A stretch of DNA of 53,493 nt, from positions 1 through 53,493 of the forward strand of contig LSSG01000075.1 of NCBI GenBank assembly GCA_001595915.1, in the 5' to 3' direction. The DNA comes from Thermoplasmatales archaeon SG8-52-3 (GTDB taxonomy: Archaea > Thermoplasmatota > E2 > DHVEG-1). Shown here piece by piece: positions 9,952-19,505 of the stretch. The translations under genes were made by a program, and so were the position numbers. Under the pieces are notes generated by a model that was given only the letters and a program-made list of their open reading frames with translations, was not told where the DNA came from and ran no database searches. Position 1 is the stretch's first letter. Every line of letters begins with the position of its first letter.

Positions 9952-10623
9952 ATGAGAAATTTATTTAAAACTCTTAAGAGAAAGGATGTTGGATCTATTG
10001 GTATCGGTGCAATGATTGTGTTTATTGCTATGGTTCTTGTTGCCGGTATTGCTGCATCAGTTTTGATTCAAACAAGTACGAGATTAGAGTCACAAGCAAT
10101 GTCAACAGGTCGTGAAACAACTGATGAGGTTTCTAGTGGTATTGCAATTTATGACATAGAAGGATATGCAGATACATCAGTTGATGGAGATCTATCAAAA
10201 TTAGCAATAATGGTAAGACCTAGAGCAGGAACACAAGGTATCGATCTTGAACAGACATATATAGAGTTAGCCGATGAAAATAAAAAGGTTATATTAAACT
10301 ATTCAACCACTTATTACGCTGAACCAGACGGACAAGCAGATATCTTTAGTGCTGCAGTATTTCCTGATACACCTGGTGGAACTCCTGCATCTCAGTATGG
10401 AATACTTGTAATTGAAGATGCAGATAACTCACTAGAACAAGCTACACCCGTAATAAATAGAGGAGACAAGGTATTTCTGTGTATTAATATAACTGGTACA
10501 CATGGTGATATAACTGAGAGAACAAAGGTTTGGGGTTATGTTGTCCCTGAATTGGGATCACCCGGAGTAATAACATTTAGGACTCCTGCCTCATACTCAG
10601 ATGACGTGTTTGATCTACAATAA
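9952..10623 (+). CDS. flaB3: Archaellin 3
   Basis: Archaellin N-terminus nearly identical to flaB2; archaellin C-terminus. Confidence 0.95.
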   Translation: MRNLFKTLKRKDVGSIGIGAMIVFIAMVLVAGIAASVLIQTSTRLESQAMSTGRETTDEVSSGIAIYDIEGYADTSVDGDLSKLAIMVRPRAGTQGIDLEQTYIELADENKKVILNYSTTYYAEPDGQADIFSAAVFPDTPGGTPASQYGILVIEDADNSLEQATPVINRGDKVFLCINITGTHGDITERTKVWGYVVPELGSPGVITFRTPASYSDDVFDLQ

Positions 10624-10643
10624 AATAAATAATAAATATAGTT

Positions 10644-10671
10644 CGTGTGGTCATTTACCACACGTTTTTTT
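10644..10671 (+). terminator. Perfect stem-loop plus T-tract downstream of flaB3
   Basis: CGTGTGGT-cattt-ACCACACG followed by ttttttt. Confidence 0.75.
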
Positions 10672-10735
10672 AATTTTTTTTTTTAATATCATTTTTAAAA
10701 CCATAAATTTTTATTCTAATATTTGATACTTTTTT

Positions 10736-11449
10736 TTGGATGGGCTCTCTTTTTGGGTGCCTGGGACCCTAATTTACTGGGAGGTGAGCAGAGTTAAAAT
10801 TGCTTTAACTCTAAAGGTTATTCGTTTCGAAAAAAATGCTGCAATAGGAATAGGTTCATTGATAATTTTTATTGCAATGATTCTTGTCGCAGGTATCGCA
10901 GCATCTGTTTTTATTCAAACTATGAATAGCTTGGAACAGCAAGCATTACAATCAGGTCAAGAAGCAATAAAAGACGTATCAAATGGCTTGAGAGTAACGC
11001 AAGTTAGTGGATATAATAATGGTTCAACAATATCTCAAATTGCAATATTTTTAAGGACAACAGCTGGTTCTGATTATATTGATTTAACATATACATATAT
11101 TTCTTTATCAGACACTTCAAAAAATGTAATACTTGATTTAAATACAAGTATTTATAATAGCTCTGTATCTGGCGGTTTATTTGGTACATTGGATGATACT
11201 GCTCTTACTTCAACTACATATGGACTTATGGTAATTCGTGATGTTGATAATTCATGTTTATCTACAAGCCCTATTATTAATAGTGATGATTTAGTAGTTT
11301 TATTAGTAAATACTTCAACATGTTTTTCAGGATTAGATACTAGAACCGAAGTAACAGGAAATATTGTTCCGGAATATGGTATAAGTGGTGTAATTAGTTT
11401 TACAACTCCAAGTAGTTATATAAATACGATAATTGAATTACAAAAATAA
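10736..11449 (+). CDS. flaB4: Archaellin 4 (true start uncertain; ATT at 10799 fits best)
   Basis: [32 protein letters not shown]; the ORF-track start is a TTG at 10736. Confidence 0.9.
   Translation: MDGLSFWVPGTLIYWEVSRVKIALTLKVIRFEKNAAIGIGSLIIFIAMILVAGIAASVFIQTMNSLEQQALQSGQEAIKDVSNGLRVTQVSGYNNGSTISQIAIFLRTTAGSDYIDLTYTYISLSDTSKNVILDLNTSIYNSSVSGGLFGTLDDTALTSTTYGLMVIRDVDNSCLSTSPIINSDDLVVLLVNTSTCFSGLDTRTEVTGNIVPEYGISGVISFTTPSSYINTIIELQK
10744..10789 (+). promoter_or_regulatory. Potentially structured 5' leader of fourth archaellin
   Basis: GC-rich island in AT-rich DNA; GCTC (10744-10747)/GAGC (10786-10789) enclosing GGGT (10755-10758)/ACCC (10766-10769); SD GGAGGTGA 10780-10787. Confidence 0.4.
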
Positions 11450-11475
11450 AATATTTTTTTTTTTATTTTTTTTTA

Positions 11476-12570
11476 TTATCCAAAAAATAGCCTTGCTATT
11501 TCATAAAGCTCCATATCAACAGTTTTTGATTTTGAGGTTGCCTCCTCAAGTGGTACTGGTACAATTTTATCACCCTGTAAAGCTACCATAATACCAAAAT
11601 TTTGATTTTTAATTGACTCAACAGCAGCAACTCCAAATCTTGTTGCAAGAACCCTATCATGAGCTGTTGGTGTTCCACCTCTTTGGACATGACCTAGAAT
11701 TGTGACCCTTGTTTCAACACCCATACGTTTCTCAATTTCTTGGGCTAATGCATGTCCTATTCCACCAAGTCTTACATGGCCAAATTCATCTTTTTCTTTT
11801 GTTTGAATAACAAGCCCTGTTTCCCCAACATTTTGATTTGTAGAATCTGAATTATTTGAATTAGAAGAATTTTCAATTTTTGGATGAGCACCTTCTGCTA
11901 TAGCAATTATGCTAAATTTTTTACCTCTATCATATCTATCTTTTAGATGCTTACAAACTTCATTTATATCAAATGGAACTTCTGGTATCAGTATTTCATC
12001 AGCTCCTCCAGCAATACCTGCCATAGTGGCAATCCATCCAGCATGTCTTCCCATTACCTCAACAACAATTACTCTATGATGAGATTCAGCTGTTGTATGA
12101 AGACGATCTATAGCTTCTGTTACAATTGATACAGCTGTGTCAAAACCAAATGTATAATCTGTACCAGATAAATCATTATCTATTGTTTTAGGAATTCCTA
12201 CAATTGAAATACCCATATGATGTAATTTATTTGCCACACTTAATGTATCATCTCCCCCTATTGCAACGATAGCATCAATACCAAATTTTTTTATATTTTC
12301 ATTTAACTTTTGAACATCTTCCTGTTTATTAAATGGATTCGTTCGAGATGTTCCAATAATTGTTCCACCTTTTGGAAGGATACCTGAAACAGAATAATCA
12401 GTAAGAAGTTCTATTTCTCCGTTAATAAGCCCCTTCCATCCATTTTTTATTCCAATTATATCCCAATTATACTGTATTGATTTTCTCACTACAGCTCTAA
12501 TTACAGCATTTAATCCAGGGCAATCTCCACCACCTGTTAAAACACCTATTTTTTTCATAAAATCAAACAT
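11476..12570 (-). CDS. PfkA-family 6-phosphofructokinase, probably PPi-dependent
   Basis: GVLTGGGDCPGLNAVIR, GGDDT, GIPKTIDNDL, VILGHVQRGGTPTAHDR motifs; start may be internal MKKIGVLTGGG. Confidence 0.92.
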   Translation of the reverse strand: MFDFMKKIGVLTGGGDCPGLNAVIRAVVRKSIQYNWDIIGIKNGWKGLINGEIELLTDYSVSGILPKGGTIIGTSRTNPFNKQEDVQKLNENIKKFGIDAIVAIGGDDTLSVANKLHHMGISIVGIPKTIDNDLSGTDYTFGFDTAVSIVTEAIDRLHTTAESHHRVIVVEVMGRHAGWIATMAGIAGGADEILIPEVPFDINEVCKHLKDRYDRGKKFSIIAIAEGAHPKIENSSNSNNSDSTNQNVGETGLVIQTKEKDEFGHVRLGGIGHALAQEIEKRMGVETRVTILGHVQRGGTPTAHDRVLATRFGVAAVESIKNQNFGIMVALQGDKIVPVPLEEATSKSKTVDMELYEIARLFFG

Positions 12571-12626
12571 CCCATTGTAATTTTATCCTCTGAAATCCTT
12601 TATACTTTATAATTATTTAATGTTTT

Positions 12627-14414
12627 TCAAGTTGAAAGCATTCCTCCAAATCCTACATCAACAATAAAACTTGTTATTGCTACAATCCAAACAAATGGAA
12701 CAAAATAAAGCAAAGTAACATAAATGTGACTACCTCTCAAGACTCGCAATGTTAAACCCATCATAAAGCAATGAATAACTAGAACAATGAAAATAATTAT
12801 GAAATTTTGATTATAAAGCGCTGGATCAATGAAATTTAATAATGCAGGAATATTAATTCTCTCGACATTTTCAAAGGGATTGCCGGTTTCCATCATTATA
12901 GTATTCAAATGTCTGCCAATAATAAGTGATACATAAATTGCAAAGGCAATACCAAATGTAATACCTGCAAATAATGCAATTGATGTATTTACAATGGTGA
13001 GTTTTTTTACTCGAAGATCTCTAATTTTTCTCATATTTTCCGATATCATTCGAGAAACAATACGCGGATTAGCAGCAGCATATGTAGCCTCGCGAAACAT
13101 TTCACTTGACCTTTGAACATAATTACTACCTGTATCAACACCAAACCAATCCCATGCAGCATTATCATCAATTCTTGTTCTTAATCTTCTGTATAAATTT
13201 CTAATATGTCTAGTTAAAACTCCATAATCTTTTTCGCTTAGATAGTAAACAGATTCATTTATTTTTCCTCCTCTCATTGCTGAAATTGAACCAAGAGCAG
13301 GTAAAAAACTGAGGAAGTTTTTTTCCTTTCTAGAGATTTCTGTTTCTGCTGTAAAAACCTTAATTCCAGTAATTAACAAAGGAGTTATAGATAATGCAAT
13401 AATTATTTCAAATGAAAGAATATCAAAAAAAGGAAGTGAAAGAAAATATTTTCCAAAAAATAATACCGCTCCTATTAATATTACTAAAACTACTGAGGTT
13501 CTAAATATACTAGTTATTTTTTCTTCTAGTTCTCCTTTTTCACCTGTTACATGCCATATTTCATCCTGTGGAATCATTGCCTTTAAAAGATACATCAATA
13601 AACCTTCAGAAACAATAAGTAAGAAAGATGATAGATAAATGAACATGTTCATGTCTTCAGTACCAATTATTATAGGTAGAACAATACCTAAGGACATAAC
13701 AAAAATTATGGCAATTAACATTGCAACATAAACTTCATTTAAAATAATGACATTTTCATTGCTAGACTCATACATTGTTTTATACTCTTGAATTACTGCT
13801 TCCTGTTCGGTTTCGATAAATTCTCTATGTTCAACACCACTGTCAAGGCTCTGGGAAAATCTGTCTAAGAAATCCTTAAGTATTTTACTTGGTGTTCTTT
13901 CTGATATAAAGCGAAATGTTTTAGATAACGGCATTCGCCATTGAGTTGATAATACACCAATTTTTTTTAGTTCAAAACCCAATGCACCATATGCCTTTTT
14001 CCCGCCTAGAATATTTATTATATCTCTTAGTGATAAATCAGAAATTGCCAAAACCCTCAAATGTGTTATAAAAAAATGCATCTTTGCATTAATATCATTT
14101 TCTTTATTCTTCCATGTAATATAAGGGTAAAAAACACCAAGAATTATTGGAACTATTCCACCTACAATAAAAGATATGGGATTAAGATTCAAAGGAAATG
14201 GAACAATTATCATTAAAATAAAAGGCATTATGAAAACAATTATTCCCATTACTATTAATGGGAGAAGAATTGTAGTATAGAACTTCTTTGGATTTTCAAG
14301 ACCACGATAAGCAATTTTTAATTCTTTTATAAAGTCCTTTTTATTTTCAATGTCTGAATCTTTTTTTTCCTTTTTCCTTTTTTTTGTTTTCTTTTTATCT
14401 GTCATTTTTTTCAC
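12627..14414 (-). CDS. flaJ: Archaellum assembly membrane protein FlaJ/ArlJ
   Basis: T2SF/TadC-type polytopic membrane protein, 4-nt overlap with upstream FlaI. Confidence 0.92.
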   Translation of the reverse strand: MKKMTDKKKTKKRKKEKKDSDIENKKDFIKELKIAYRGLENPKKFYTTILLPLIVMGIIVFIMPFILMIIVPFPLNLNPISFIVGGIVPIILGVFYPYITWKNKENDINAKMHFFITHLRVLAISDLSLRDIINILGGKKAYGALGFELKKIGVLSTQWRMPLSKTFRFISERTPSKILKDFLDRFSQSLDSGVEHREFIETEQEAVIQEYKTMYESSNENVIILNEVYVAMLIAIIFVMSLGIVLPIIIGTEDMNMFIYLSSFLLIVSEGLLMYLLKAMIPQDEIWHVTGEKGELEEKITSIFRTSVVLVILIGAVLFFGKYFLSLPFFDILSFEIIIALSITPLLITGIKVFTAETEISRKEKNFLSFLPALGSISAMRGGKINESVYYLSEKDYGVLTRHIRNLYRRLRTRIDDNAAWDWFGVDTGSNYVQRSSEMFREATYAAANPRIVSRMISENMRKIRDLRVKKLTIVNTSIALFAGITFGIAFAIYVSLIIGRHLNTIMMETGNPFENVERINIPALLNFIDPALYNQNFIIIFIVLVIHCFMMGLTLRVLRGSHIYVTLLYFVPFVWIVAITSFIVDVGFGGMLST

Positions 14415-16069
14415 TTAAGATTTATTGGAAGTCCTTTATCGCCCTCTCTATAATAACTCCATATAAATTGAGTTACCTCATAATAATCCATAATATCTTC
14501 TTCTACCATTTTATCAAGAATCATTTTTCTTTTGTTATACTCAACATAGATTTCAGTCGGATCTGCATATCCTGCATTTTTTGCAATTTTCTCTTCAAGA
14601 ACAAAGCTATTTCTATTGGCTCTAAAACGGTGAATATCTTCAACAGGATCCCATTCGAATGCATTTCTTGACATTATCCCATCGACTTCTCTATTGTAAC
14701 CCTCAATTTCATCAATTGAGGTACATCTCCTTATTAATTTACCATTACGATCAATTGCTAGTTGAATTATTACAAAATCCAGGTTATCCATGAACGTTTT
14801 TGGTACATTTATAGGATCACCTGTAAATCTCTGAATAACCTTTGTTACTGTTCCGGCATGAAATGTAGTCATACAGGGATGACCCGTTTGCATAGCCTGA
14901 AATACAATGCTACCTTCTGCACCCCTTACCTCTCCTGGAATGATATAATCTGGTCTTGATCTTAATGCTGCCTTTAAAAGATCAAATAAATCAACTCTTC
15001 CCTCCTCAGGTCCTGTTGTCTTAGTAAGAAGTTGTTGCCATACTGTATGAGGAACCTGCATTTCAGGGGTTGATTCAGCGGTATATATCTTTTTTTCTGG
15101 TGGAATAAAAGGTATTATTGCATTCATTGTCGTTGTTTTTCCACATGCAGTTCCACCACAGATAAAAAAACTTCGTCCATACTGCAGACAAAGCCAAAGA
15201 TATGCCCCAATATTAGAACTAAGAGTTTTCCATTTTATAAGCTGAGTGATACTTATAGGAGATTCTGTAAACCTTCTTATTGTCATACTTGGTCCCTTAA
15301 TACTAATTGCATTGCTATAGATGATGTTACCTCTACTTCCATCTGGTAAAACACCATCAACAATAGGTTGTCCTTCACTTACGGGAGTGCCCATTTTTTC
15401 ACTTAATTTTCTTGCAAAAACAGGACCATCATCTTTACTGATTTCAACATTTGTTTTAATCATTCCAAATACTTTATGTATAAGATGGATTTTATGTCCA
15501 GTAATCATATGAATATCTTCTAAATAAGGATCTCTCATAAAACATTCAAGAGGTCCCCCACCAACAATATTTTTTATTAAAAAATATTCAATATTACTTT
15601 TCTGTAAAGAAGTTGCTTTTATCTTATCACGTTTAGTAGATTTGTTAAATTTGCTTTTTTTTGAAGTAACTGCTTTTATTGCTTTATCATCAACTTGTAT
15701 AATTTCATCTATCATTTCTTTAAGTACATCTTTTAGTTCTTCATCTGAGATAACACTCTTTTTTTTAGGAGCAAATTTAATAATTAATTTTTGAAGTTCA
15801 TCATGTTTTATTTGTTCATTATTATCAAGGGTAGGTTCAATCGTATGATATTCAAGTTCATCCATATCTCTTGTTTTAAAAACATGATAAAAAATTGAAC
15901 CCTTTCCAGGATAAATCAAATTAGGATATTTTTCTTCTCTAACTTCATATGGTAAAGTTGAGTAAAATACAGGTTCTTTCATTTTTCTCTTAATATTATC
16001 TATATATTTTTTTAAATGTGGATTTGTTTGAAGCATTTGTTCTTTTGCTTTATCATTCATATCTGTCAT
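14411..16069 (-). CDS. Second FlaI-type secretion ATPase (divergent paralogue)
   Basis: GspE/FlaI fold; variant Walker A GGTACGKTTT; DYIIPGEVRGAEG; tandem to canonical FlaI. Confidence 0.93.
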   Translation of the reverse strand: MTDMNDKAKEQMLQTNPHLKKYIDNIKRKMKEPVFYSTLPYEVREEKYPNLIYPGKGSIFYHVFKTRDMDELEYHTIEPTLDNNEQIKHDELQKLIIKFAPKKKSVISDEELKDVLKEMIDEIIQVDDKAIKAVTSKKSKFNKSTKRDKIKATSLQKSNIEYFLIKNIVGGGPLECFMRDPYLEDIHMITGHKIHLIHKVFGMIKTNVEISKDDGPVFARKLSEKMGTPVSEGQPIVDGVLPDGSRGNIIYSNAISIKGPSMTIRRFTESPISITQLIKWKTLSSNIGAYLWLCLQYGRSFFICGGTACGKTTTMNAIIPFIPPEKKIYTAESTPEMQVPHTVWQQLLTKTTGPEEGRVDLFDLLKAALRSRPDYIIPGEVRGAEGSIVFQAMQTGHPCMTTFHAGTVTKVIQRFTGDPINVPKTFMDNLDFVIIQLAIDRNGKLIRRCTSIDEIEGYNREVDGIMSRNAFEWDPVEDIHRFRANRNSFVLEEKIAKNAGYADPTEIYVEYNKRKMILDKMVEEDIMDYYEVTQFIWSYYREGDKGLPINLK

Positions 16070-16136
16070 TTTATCTTTTTTTTTTATTACATATATTATT
16101 GTGAGTGCACCCTTAAATTAAATTTATTTATGTATT

Positions 16137-17777
16137 TTAAATTGTTATTGGTAATGATTGGACCCCTTCTCTATAGAATGTCCAAATGAATTGAACGACT
16201 TCATAATAATCAAATATTTTTTCTTCTACCATCCTCTCCAATATATGCTTCCTAAGATCATACTCATCATATATTTGCATAGGATCTTCATATCCTGCCA
16301 TAGGAGCAATACGTTGTTCTAAAATGTAGCTGTTTCTATTTGCTTTGAACATATGAGCATCATCCACAGCATTCCATTCAAATGCCTTTCTTGACATAAT
16401 GCCATCTACTTCTTTGTTATATCCTTCTATTTCATCAACTGATAGAACTCGTCTTATTCTTTTTCCTTTACGTTCAACAGCCATCTGTATCAAAACAACG
16501 TCTAAATTGTCCATGAATGTTTTTGGAATATTTATTGGATGGCCAGTAAATCGCTGAATTACTTTTGTTACAGAACCTGCATGAAATGTTGTCACAACTG
16601 GATGACCTGTCTGCATAGCTTGAAATACAACTCGACCTTCAGCCCCTCTAGTTTCTCCTGGAATAATATAGTCAGGTCGGGACCTTAGACCTGCTCTTAA
16701 AAGATCTCCTTCATCAATATGTCCTTCTTTTGGACCTGTTGATCTGGTAAGTAATTGTTGCCATACAGCATGAGGAACTTTTACTTCAGGTGTATTTTCA
16801 ACAGAATAAATTTTTTTATCAGGTGGAATAAAAGGAAACATTGCATTAGACGTTGTGGTTTTTCCAGATGCGGTTTCACCACAAACAAATATACTGCGTC
16901 CATATTGTAGACAAAGCCAAAGATAAGCTCCAACTCCTGAATCAAATGTACCCCAATTTATTAATTGTGTAATGCTAATTGGCGTTTCACTAAATTTTCT
17001 AACTGTCATACTTGGTCCTTTAAGACTGACATCTTTACTATGAATTATATTAACCCTACTTCCATCAGGGAGAGTACCATCTGCAATTGGTTGTCCTTCA
17101 CTAACTGGACTTCCGATTTTTTCTGCAAATTCTTGTGAAAATCTATTTGCCCAAGATTCATCAATGAAAATGTTTGTCTTAACCATATCAAAGACTTTAT
17201 GGATGAGATGAACATTTTGACCTGTGATAATATGAATATCTTCGATATATGGATCTCTCATAAAAGGTTCAAGAGGTCCACCGCCAACAATATCTTTTAT
17301 TATATGATATTCTATTGTCATCTTCTCAAATGTTGTAACTTTAATTTTTCCACCTTTAGATTTACTTAATTTTCCACCAGACTTTTCATCTATTGTAGTA
17401 ATTTTCTGAAGATATTCTCTTATAGCTTTTCTCAAATCATCTTGAGATTTAATATCTGTTTTAAGATGAGCTTTCTCATATATCAATTCAATAACTTGTT
17501 CAAGTTTTTCATTTGTTTTATCATCTAAAATTGGTGTTATTGCAAAATATTCTTTATCTTCCATATCCTTTGTTTTAAAAATATGAATAAAAACTACACC
17601 TTTTGTAGCATATATTATGTTAGGATATTCTTCCTCCTTAACATCCCTTGGAACTTTGCTATAAAAGGTAGGTTTTCCCATCTTTTTTTCAATTTCTGAA
17701 ACATACTTCTTAAGATGGGGATAATCCCTTAGCAATTTATCCACTTCAGGTTTTTCTATTTCTGTCATTTCTCCCAC
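16137..17777 (-). CDS. flaI: Archaellum motor ATPase FlaI/ArlI
   Basis: Walker A GETASGKTTT, DYIIPGETRGAEG, TTFHAGSVTKVIQR. Confidence 0.95.
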   Translation of the reverse strand: MGEMTEIEKPEVDKLLRDYPHLKKYVSEIEKKMGKPTFYSKVPRDVKEEEYPNIIYATKGVVFIHIFKTKDMEDKEYFAITPILDDKTNEKLEQVIELIYEKAHLKTDIKSQDDLRKAIREYLQKITTIDEKSGGKLSKSKGGKIKVTTFEKMTIEYHIIKDIVGGGPLEPFMRDPYIEDIHIITGQNVHLIHKVFDMVKTNIFIDESWANRFSQEFAEKIGSPVSEGQPIADGTLPDGSRVNIIHSKDVSLKGPSMTVRKFSETPISITQLINWGTFDSGVGAYLWLCLQYGRSIFVCGETASGKTTTSNAMFPFIPPDKKIYSVENTPEVKVPHAVWQQLLTRSTGPKEGHIDEGDLLRAGLRSRPDYIIPGETRGAEGRVVFQAMQTGHPVVTTFHAGSVTKVIQRFTGHPINIPKTFMDNLDVVLIQMAVERKGKRIRRVLSVDEIEGYNKEVDGIMSRKAFEWNAVDDAHMFKANRNSYILEQRIAPMAGYEDPMQIYDEYDLRKHILERMVEEKIFDYYEVVQFIWTFYREGVQSLPITI

Positions 17778-17780
17778 TTT

Positions 17781-18491
17781 TTAGAAAGCAACTCCACTTG
17801 TTTCAATAGTTAATCCAACACCAGGTCTGACAGAAAATGTGGTCAATGGTTCATATTTATGTCTAGCTCCATTAAACTTTTCAAGATAAATATTATGGAC
17901 AATTCCAACTCCTGGCATTGATTCGCGAGTAATTTTATAATGAATATCACAAATCATCTGAAATGCGCTATGAATTCTACTTGACCATTCATTAGGGTTT
18001 CCAGTAACCCATATCATTTTACCAGAGCCTTTTAATCTATTAAAAAAATTAGTTAAATCTACTAAATTATCTTCATTTAAACTTTCATTCAGAAGTGTTG
18101 ATAGAGAGTCAATGAAGATTATATCAGGATCAAAAAGTTTTTTACAGGTAGTTAATCCTTCCATAAATGTACTTTTTGGTTTTGTTTCAGCTAACATTAC
18201 TTCAGTTGATATAAAAAATAATTTCCCTCTGATTAGATAATTTCTCATATCATAACCAACTGAAGCAACTTGTCTTAAAAAACTCTTAATTGTATATTGT
18301 GTTGAAACATATGAACAAGTTGAACCATTCTTGAGTAAGCTATAACAAAATCTCTGACAAAAAATACTTTTTCCAGTACCCTCCTTTCCCTCTATAAAAA
18401 TTAATGTTCCATCAGGAATTTCTTTACCAAATCTTTGTGCAAAGCCATCCTTTTCTCCTTTTCTTTCTAAAATTATTGATTTACTTGTCAT
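17781..18491 (-). CDS. flaH: Archaellum accessory ATPase FlaH/ArlH
   Basis: RecA-like, Walker A GKEGTGKS, DIIFIDSLSTLL Walker B; directly upstream of flaI. Confidence 0.93.
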   Translation of the reverse strand: MTSKSIILERKGEKDGFAQRFGKEIPDGTLIFIEGKEGTGKSIFCQRFCYSLLKNGSTCSYVSTQYTIKSFLRQVASVGYDMRNYLIRGKLFFISTEVMLAETKPKSTFMEGLTTCKKLFDPDIIFIDSLSTLLNESLNEDNLVDLTNFFNRLKGSGKMIWVTGNPNEWSSRIHSAFQMICDIHYKITRESMPGVGIVHNIYLEKFNGARHKYEPLTTFSVRPGVGLTIETSGVAF

Positions 18492-18512
18492 TTTTACTTA
18501 TCCCATCAATTA

Positions 18513-18956
18513 CTAAATTGTAAATATAAATTCATCAACTATATCTTGAGGTCCCACCAATCTTAAAGAATGATCACCTGATGATATTTCACTATTATCT
18601 ATAAACATCGTGGCAACTTCATCCGGTTGTATGGAACTAGCTGAAAAATTAAAATTTGCTGTAATAACAATTTCTCCATCTATAAATAAATTAAATGTTT
18701 CATTTGTTGTTGCAAGTTTTCTACTACCAATATTTTTGACATAGAATATATAGAAACTTCCGGATATTGGAATATTATCTGGATCATTTATTATTATAAA
18801 GTTGGATTCCAGATTTTCCTCAATTATTTTTCCTCTTTCTGAAAAACTTGTCATTACACCATCAATTACTGTTATAAAAACTCCTGAAACTGCACTAGCA
18901 ATAATTACAGAGGCTATGAAAAATACTACATGTGTTCCAGTTAAACTAAATCCCAT
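18513..18956 (-). CDS. flaG: Archaellar stator protein FlaG/ArlG
   Basis: MGFSLTGTHVVFFIASVIIASAVSGVF N-terminus, archaellin-like beta-domain, position in operon. Confidence 0.85.
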   Translation of the reverse strand: MGFSLTGTHVVFFIASVIIASAVSGVFITVIDGVMTSFSERGKIIEENLESNFIIINDPDNIPISGSFYIFYVKNIGSRKLATTNETFNLFIDGEIVITANFNFSASSIQPDEVATMFIDNSEISSGDHSLRLVGPQDIVDEFIFTI

Positions 18957-18975
18957 TTTTTATCACTTTTTTTTT

Positions 18976-19404
18976 TTAAGTTAATGTAAATTCATAATAA
19001 TCTGATATTCCATTATTTGTTACAACCTTTACTTTCATAAACCCTGATCCTGAGAAATTATATACATTAAAATAAACATTATTTTCTGGATGAATATATG
19101 ATTTTGAACAAGAGAAATTGTTGATAGTCCCATTGATTAATATATTAAATAATGATGTTTTTAAAGTAATACTACCAATATTATCAACAGTTATGTTTAT
19201 ATCATAATTTGATCCATTAACTGTATTTATCACATTTGTAATGTTTATATCAGTTTGAACCTGATCGATAATTCTATCTCTCATTTCATCAAATGCATCA
19301 TCTACATTTGTAATAGTTGGTACTGTTGTACTCATAATTATTTCTAAACACATCAATACTGATACACCAATAATTGCAGCAGCACCTACTAATGAGAATC
19401 CCAT
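18976..19404 (-). CDS. flaF: Archaellar stator protein FlaF/ArlF
   Basis: MGFSLVGAAAIIGVSVLMCLEIIMS, beta-domain, position in operon. Confidence 0.82.
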   Translation of the reverse strand: MGFSLVGAAAIIGVSVLMCLEIIMSTTVPTITNVDDAFDEMRDRIIDQVQTDINITNVINTVNGSNYDINITVDNIGSITLKTSLFNILINGTINNFSCSKSYIHPENNVYFNVYNFSGSGFMKVKVVTNNGISDYYEFTLT

Positions 19405-19505
19405 TTCGCACCCTCCTGTTGATGAGTGTTATTGTTAAAGTCCCCTCTAATATTTAATTTAATAATTAATAACTAAAGACAAGTAAATAAATATTTTTAT
19501 TTGAA

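Noticed and set aside
14384-14671. Plus-strand ORF at the flaJ/flaI' junction
   Set aside because: Antisense to two overlapping archaellum genes; Phe/Ile-rich artefact.
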